From NCBI GenBank assembly GCA_965217195.1, contig CBDCHL010000002.1, positions 186,001-250,000 of the forward strand: a DNA stretch of 64,000 nucleotides, given 5' to 3'. Made by a program: the position numbers and the translations under genes. Under the pieces are notes generated by a model that worked only from the letters and a program-made list of their open reading frames with translations, made no database searches and had not been told where the DNA came from. Shown here piece after piece: positions 60,591-64,000 of this stretch; position 1 is the first letter of the stretch; each line of letters begins with the position of its first letter. The DNA comes from UBA6623 sp965217195. Its GTDB lineage: Bacteria; Acidobacteriota; Terriglobia; Bryobacterales; UBA6623.

Positions 60591-61439
60591 ATGGCGCTGA
60601 GCGATCGCGATATCGATTCAATGACTGACTACCTGCTCGCTTCTGCAGGCAAAGTCAAGCGAATTGAGCCTCCAGTTGACCTCTTCGATCTCGCCAGAAT
60701 CCAACGCGTGACGGCAGTTGATCTTAGGCCAATGCTGCCCACAGGGGGCCTCTCATGCCGATCGTCTGGATTTGTGATTTATGTCCAGGACCTGGCCCGC
60801 TCCGAGCCCTCGGAAGTGGCTGTGGCAAGGCCTATCACCGATCGTCCGAGAATGACGACAAGACAACGGTTCACGATGGCTCACGAACTTGGTCATACTC
60901 TGTTGTTTCAAACCTCCGACCCACCGCAACCTCGAGCGGGATCTCCCAAGGGTGCCAAGCTGGAAGCACTCTGCCACCGCGCGGCGCGGCGCATCCTCAT
61001 GCCACCAAAGCTGGTAGCAGCCGAGATCGCGAAGCGCCCAAGACTTGACACTCGCAATATTCGCGACCTTGCTCAGCTTTTCGATGTTTCCGTCGAGGTC
61101 GTGTTGAGGCGTTGCGACGAGCTCACTACTGTGCGGGACTCGGATCGGGCTGTACTTTATGTTCGAAAGCGGTCCTCAGGAGTTGAGGAAATCGCCGGGT
61201 TCTATTGTTCAAAGTGGTTTCAAATCCGTAAGGGTCGTCCAGAAATCGCCATGTCGCCTGCCAAGTGGTTATCTGGGTTGGTCGAAGAGAGTTTTTGGAG
61301 TGACTCGAAAGCAATCTCGACGTTCAAGGATGCGGATTGGGAGGCTGACATCACCCGCGTACCATTCACGCAACGCGAATACTTCGTCGAACTTGAAGGG
61401 CGGTACCGCGATAGTTCCCCTTTGTGGTCGGATTCCTGA
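60591..61439 (+). CDS. ImmA/IrrE-family metallopeptidase
   Basis: A 282-residue zinc peptidase-like protein. The motif HELGH is at 98-102 with a likely third ligand Glu in KLEALCHRAARRILMP (about 125), and the LMP that marks this family. Residues about 150-282 are a separate domain without name. No N-terminal HTH is fused. ATG 60591 is preferred over the GTG at 60579, since GAGGG lies 5 bases before it. In ImmA/IrrE families such peptidases cleave a repressor after stress. No repressor gene is next to it, so the target might be the HD protein or a distant protein (inference). Confidence 0.88.
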   Translation: MALSDRDIDSMTDYLLASAGKVKRIEPPVDLFDLARIQRVTAVDLRPMLPTGGLSCRSSGFVIYVQDLARSEPSEVAVARPITDRPRMTTRQRFTMAHELGHTLLFQTSDPPQPRAGSPKGAKLEALCHRAARRILMPPKLVAAEIAKRPRLDTRNIRDLAQLFDVSVEVVLRRCDELTTVRDSDRAVLYVRKRSSGVEEIAGFYCSKWFQIRKGRPEIAMSPAKWLSGLVEESFWSDSKAISTFKDADWEADITRVPFTQREYFVELEGRYRDSSPLWSDS

Positions 61440-61448
61440 GTCTCGCAT

Positions 61449-61523
61449 GGGGGTAGATCGGGGTAGATCGGGGGTAGATCGGTGACCGGGGGTAGATCGG
61501 TGACGCGGGGGTAGATCGGTGAC
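61449..61523 (+). repeat. Short tandem repeat of GGGGGTAGATCGGTGAC-type units
   Basis: Five imperfect units in 75 bases. The first two are about 10-11 bases (GGGGTAGATC), and the last three are 17-19 bases (GGGGGTAGATCGGTGAC plus one or two bases). There are no spacers. Directly downstream of the peptidase stop. Confidence 0.8.
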
Positions 61524-61586
61524 AGCCACCGAATAAAGAATCTTTACCGCATGAGCCCGTTCGGGTCCGTGCACCGGAAGCCCCAC

Positions 61587-61752
61587 CAGCCACGTTCGCG
61601 TGACGTTCACGTGGCTGTGAACCCGGTCAACGCCCGTCGTTCCAGGGCCGGCACGAACACCTCGCAAGACAATCTCCCCGGGCGAACGACCGGCAAGCCG
61701 GTCGTTCGGGGGCCTGGGGCGGGTCCACAAGACCGGCCGCCCAGCGGCCGGT
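61587..61752. repeat. Cluster of three perfect palindromes
   Basis: CAGCCACGT (61587-61595) pairs with ACGTGGCTG (61609-61617). CGAACGACCGGC (61683-61694) pairs with GCCGGTCGTTCG (61697-61708) with a 2-base loop. ACCGGCCGC (61732-61740) pairs with GCGGCCGGT (61744-61752). None has a T-run. The gap 61440-61959 holds these, the tandem repeat, and no supported gene. Confidence 0.7.
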
Positions 61753-61959
61753 TCCCTCTCGGCCTCGACCAACGCCTCACCAACCCACCCCGGTGGCACG
61801 TAAATCGGCGCCGGCTCCCCCACCCCCTGAAATCCATCACGTAAGAATCAAAAAAACTACCCCTTCATTCCAAACAACTTAGCCCAGCCGACCCCCGCTA
61901 CCTTGACGACCCCACCGTATTCTATTACCGGGCAACCAGCCCCGAAAGAGGTAATAGTT

Positions 61960-62523
61960 ATGGCAACCGATGCCCAGATCCAAGCAAATCGCGAAAATGC
62001 GAAGAAGTCCACCGGACCTCGCACTCCCGAGGGCAAGGCCCACGTCTCGAAAAACGCTCTCAAACACGGCCTGCTGGCCCAAGATTCCGTCATCCCCGGC
62101 GAAGATCCCGCCGAGTTCGACCGTCACCTCACTCTTTACCAGGACACCTACAACCCCGCAAACTACGTCGAAAGAGAACTCGTCCTCCAAATCGCCGACT
62201 CGGCGTGGAGAATGCGACGCCTCTCCCGTATCGAAGCCACCGTCATGACCGCCGGGATCGAAAGGACCCGCGTTCATCAAGAAACATACCGCCCAGAGCG
62301 CATGCGGGAAGGACACGAAGGCGAGCTCCAACTGCTCGGCGCATCCATGCTCAGCAGGACCCTGCGGCTTTTTGCCGGCCTCGCGATTCGTCCGCCCCCT
62401 CCCAACTCGGGCGGAGATCGGCGCAAATTAGCGGCCAAGCGAGCTGCCCCGATTGACCAAAAGTGTTACCTATGTGCTTGGACTAAAGTGTTACCCACGT
62501 CCCGGTCAGCACACCACGGATAG
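61960..62523 (+). CDS. Conserved STGPRTPEGKA-type protein, probably 3' truncated
   Basis: About 187 residues from ATG 61960 (AGAGG site upstream). The N-terminus (AQIQANRENAKKSTGPRTP then EGKAHVSKNALKHGLLA) matches a family of unnamed proteins common in Acidobacteriota and related phyla, of unknown function, often in variable regions. The helical middle is normal, but after LAIRPPPPN (about residue 145) the frame enters sequence with TGTTACC repeats and loses resemblance, so the end is probably replaced by a mobile-element remnant. Confidence 0.65.
   Translation: MATDAQIQANRENAKKSTGPRTPEGKAHVSKNALKHGLLAQDSVIPGEDPAEFDRHLTLYQDTYNPANYVERELVLQIADSAWRMRRLSRIEATVMTAGIERTRVHQETYRPERMREGHEGELQLLGASMLSRTLRLFAGLAIRPPPPNSGGDRRKLAAKRAAPIDQKCYLCAWTKVLPTSRSAHHG
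62450..62510. mobile_element. Possible IS-end remnant with TGTTACC repeats
   Basis: ATTGACCAAAAGTGTTACCT is followed 21 bases on by GGACTAAAGTGTTACCCACG, two similar 15-base direct repeats. Such paired TGTTACC-type motifs look like transposase-binding ends of insertion sequences, but there is no transposase here and no second end was found. Confidence 0.3.
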
Positions 62524-62567
62524 TTCTCGGCCCTCGAAGCGGTCTCGCCGCCAAAGCCTCCACTAAG

Positions 62568-64000
62568 CTATGCGTCCTCGTCTTCCGCCCCGCCGCGATC
62601 GCGCTTCGCCGCCGCCATCACCTTCTCCGCTATCTGCTGCGGAACAAAATCGTAGTGCCTGAACTCCATCGAAAACGACCCGCGGCCTTGCGTCATCGAC
62701 GTCAGCTCGTTGGCATAGGTGAGCATTTCGGCCATCGGGACTTGCGCCCGCACGATCTGATTCGAGCCTTTTGAATCCATGCCCTGGATGCGTCCTCGCC
62801 GGCTGTTCATGTCGCCCATAATGTCGCCTGCGAAGTCGGAGGGTGCGACAACCTCCACCGTCATGATCGGTTCGAGCAGCGCCGGGCTCGATTGCTCCAT
62901 CGCCGCCCGGAAAGCCTTCCTTCCCGCGAGCTTAAAGGCCAGCTCGGACGAGTCCACATCGTGATATTGGCCGTCATACAGCTCGACTTTGAAATCGACT
63001 ACCGGATAACCCGCCAGGTAGCCGCCGGCGGCCGCTTCGATGATGCCCTTTTCGACGGCGGGAATGTAGGTCTTCGGGATCGCGCCGCCAAAGATCTTGT
63101 TGACGAATTCGAATTCCCCGCCGCGCTCGAGCGGTTCCATCCGAATGCGGCAATCACCGAACTGCCCGTGACCGCCGGTCTGCTTCTTGTGACGGCCCTG
63201 CACTTCGGCGCGGCCCCGAATCGTCTCGCGATAGGGAATCTTCGGCGCCTTCAGCTCGACATCCACGTTGTAGCGTTTCTTGAGGCGGCTGACGATAATT
63301 TCCAAATGCTGCTGCCCGTTGCCTGCCAACAAGAATTCCTGGGTTTGCGGATCGCGGTAGAAATTGAGTGCCTGATCCTCTTCGAGGATTTTGTGAATGC
63401 CGCCGCTGAGGCGGTCCTCGTCCTGCCGTGTCTTGGGCTGAATGGCGTATGCGATGGCCGGGAGCGGAATCTTCGCTTTCGGAAATTCGATCGGGTGCGC
63501 CTTGTCGCCGAGGCTGTCGCCGGTCAACGTGTCTTTGAGCTTTGCGATGGCCCCGAGATCGCCTGCGTGAATCGAGGTGACGGGCGTCAAATCCTTGCCC
63601 AACGCGACGCCGACGCGCGCGAAGCGTTCTTGGGAAGTCTTTGTGACGTTGAAAACGCCGTCATCGTTGTTGAGCACGCCCGAGACGACTTTGAAATAGG
63701 TGACGCGCCCGGCGAAGGGATCGGCCGCGGTTTTATAGACAAACAGCGAAAGCGGCCCATTGTCGGCGATCTTGCGCGATGTCTCGCCGTCCGCGGAGCT
63801 TACTTCTCCGCGCGCCGTCGGATCGGGACAGTAAGCTTCAAGAAAACCAAGCGCTCGGTCGGTACCGATATTCTGCGTCGCCGACGCGCACAGCACCGGG
63901 AAAAGCTTTCCTTCCGCAATCCCTTTGCGCAGCCCGGCCAAGATCTTTTCGGGAGACAAAGTTAGCTCTTCAAGGTACTCGTTGAGCAAGTCGTCGTCGC
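62568..64000 (-). CDS. fusA: Elongation factor G-like translational GTPase, 3' part
   Basis: About 477 codons of a partial gene whose start and GTPase domain lie beyond the right edge. Visible: end of the G domain region (FPVLCASATQNIG), domain II (GRVTYFKVVSGVL), domain III (EFLLAGNGQQHLEIIVSRLK), domain IV (PYRETIRGRAEVQGRHKKQTG start) and domain V (EPIMTVEVVAPSDFAGDIMGD). The TQNIGTDRALGF segment is typical of the EF-G-like paralogue group (EF-G2) rather than housekeeping EF-G, so the symbol is tentative. The GTPase motifs would confirm it. Confidence 0.85.
   Translation of the reverse strand, partial: DDDLLNEYLEELTLSPEKILAGLRKGIAEGKLFPVLCASATQNIGTDRALGFLEAYCPDPTARGEVSSADGETSRKIADNGPLSLFVYKTAADPFAGRVTYFKVVSGVLNNDDGVFNVTKTSQERFARVGVALGKDLTPVTSIHAGDLGAIAKLKDTLTGDSLGDKAHPIEFPKAKIPLPAIAYAIQPKTRQDEDRLSGGIHKILEEDQALNFYRDPQTQEFLLAGNGQQHLEIIVSRLKKRYNVDVELKAPKIPYRETIRGRAEVQGRHKKQTGGHGQFGDCRIRMEPLERGGEFEFVNKIFGGAIPKTYIPAVEKGIIEAAAGGYLAGYPVVDFKVELYDGQYHDVDSSELAFKLAGRKAFRAAMEQSSPALLEPIMTVEVVAPSDFAGDIMGDMNSRRGRIQGMDSKGSNQIVRAQVPMAEMLTYANELTSMTQGRGSFSMEFRHYDFVPQQIAEKVMAAAKRDRGGAEDEDA

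Noticed and set aside
61449..61523. Short repeat array considered as a CRISPR
   Set aside because: Units are 10-19 bases and abut with no spacers, and no cas gene is near.
61269..61823. 184-codon minus-strand frame over the tandem repeat and palindromes
   Set aside because: Overlaps the end of the peptidase gene and reads low-complexity repeat sequence; no family recognised.
62892..63965. Long plus-strand open frame (357 codons) across the EF-G-like gene
   Set aside because: Antisense shadow of an EF-G-like gene with clear domain motifs.

Overview
The window looks like chromosomal DNA of a diderm bacterium of the phylum Acidobacteriota. The clearest signs are a Solibacter-type TIGR03437 domain (gene at 8056-10665), an acidobacterial VWFA-related protein (39127-39993), a secretin with a C-terminal cohesin-like domain (19310-21904), and LpxD (lipid A synthesis, so an outer membrane). 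By eye the DNA is GC-rich with high coding density. It carries several families of short dispersed intergenic repeats and an unusually large number of broken genes. I saw no rRNA, tRNA or CRISPR array. The phylum call is inference from these domain families.

Layout. 435-14041: lpxD, a divergent Nramp-like carrier with a small membrane partner, an LtaS-like sulfatase-fold membrane enzyme, a decayed second copy of the Nramp 5' end split by an IS630-family element, a large secreted TIGR03437/ILEI protein, a frameshifted zinc-ribbon gene, a D-2-hydroxyacid dehydrogenase and a VKOR-DsbA fusion. 14743-19059: a ROCO gene (LRR-Roc-COR plus membrane helices) interrupted by a frameshift, and smpB. 19310-25971: a secretin and two pseudopilins (type II secretion or type IV pilus-like), then zwf and opcA (oxidative pentose phosphate entry).

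26144-30575 is a rearranged patch. An isochorismatase-family gene has been split: its first part lies at 26144 and its last part, with an in-frame stop, at 29148-29313. Between them sit a DUF1772 gene, a PQQ-propeller membrane gene and a partial, deleted copy of the adjacent RHH/RelE toxin-antitoxin plus metallo-beta-lactamase block. 30670-43955 is ordinary: a membrane protein, ygfZ, a PP2C phosphatase, glnE, DUF5658, HDOD, a fucose isomerase-like enzyme, the VWFA protein, a NicO-type Ni/Co transporter and an M16 peptidase. 44266-46249 holds a frameshifted membrane protein and a glycosyltransferase pseudogene.

46480-58160: a second divergent Nramp-like carrier, an OsmC-family protein, rlmB, a Ser/Thr kinase-TPR gene cleanly interrupted by an IS3-family element, an FG-GAP lipoprotein, and a pair of enolase-superfamily genes of which the first has lost key residues. 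58351-61439 is a two-gene unit, a SAMHD1-like HD phosphohydrolase plus an ImmA/IrrE metallopeptidase, followed by a short tandem repeat and a cluster of perfect palindromes. It is the best candidate here for an undescribed, possibly defensive, system. The window ends in a truncated accessory gene and the 3' part of an EF-G-like gene.
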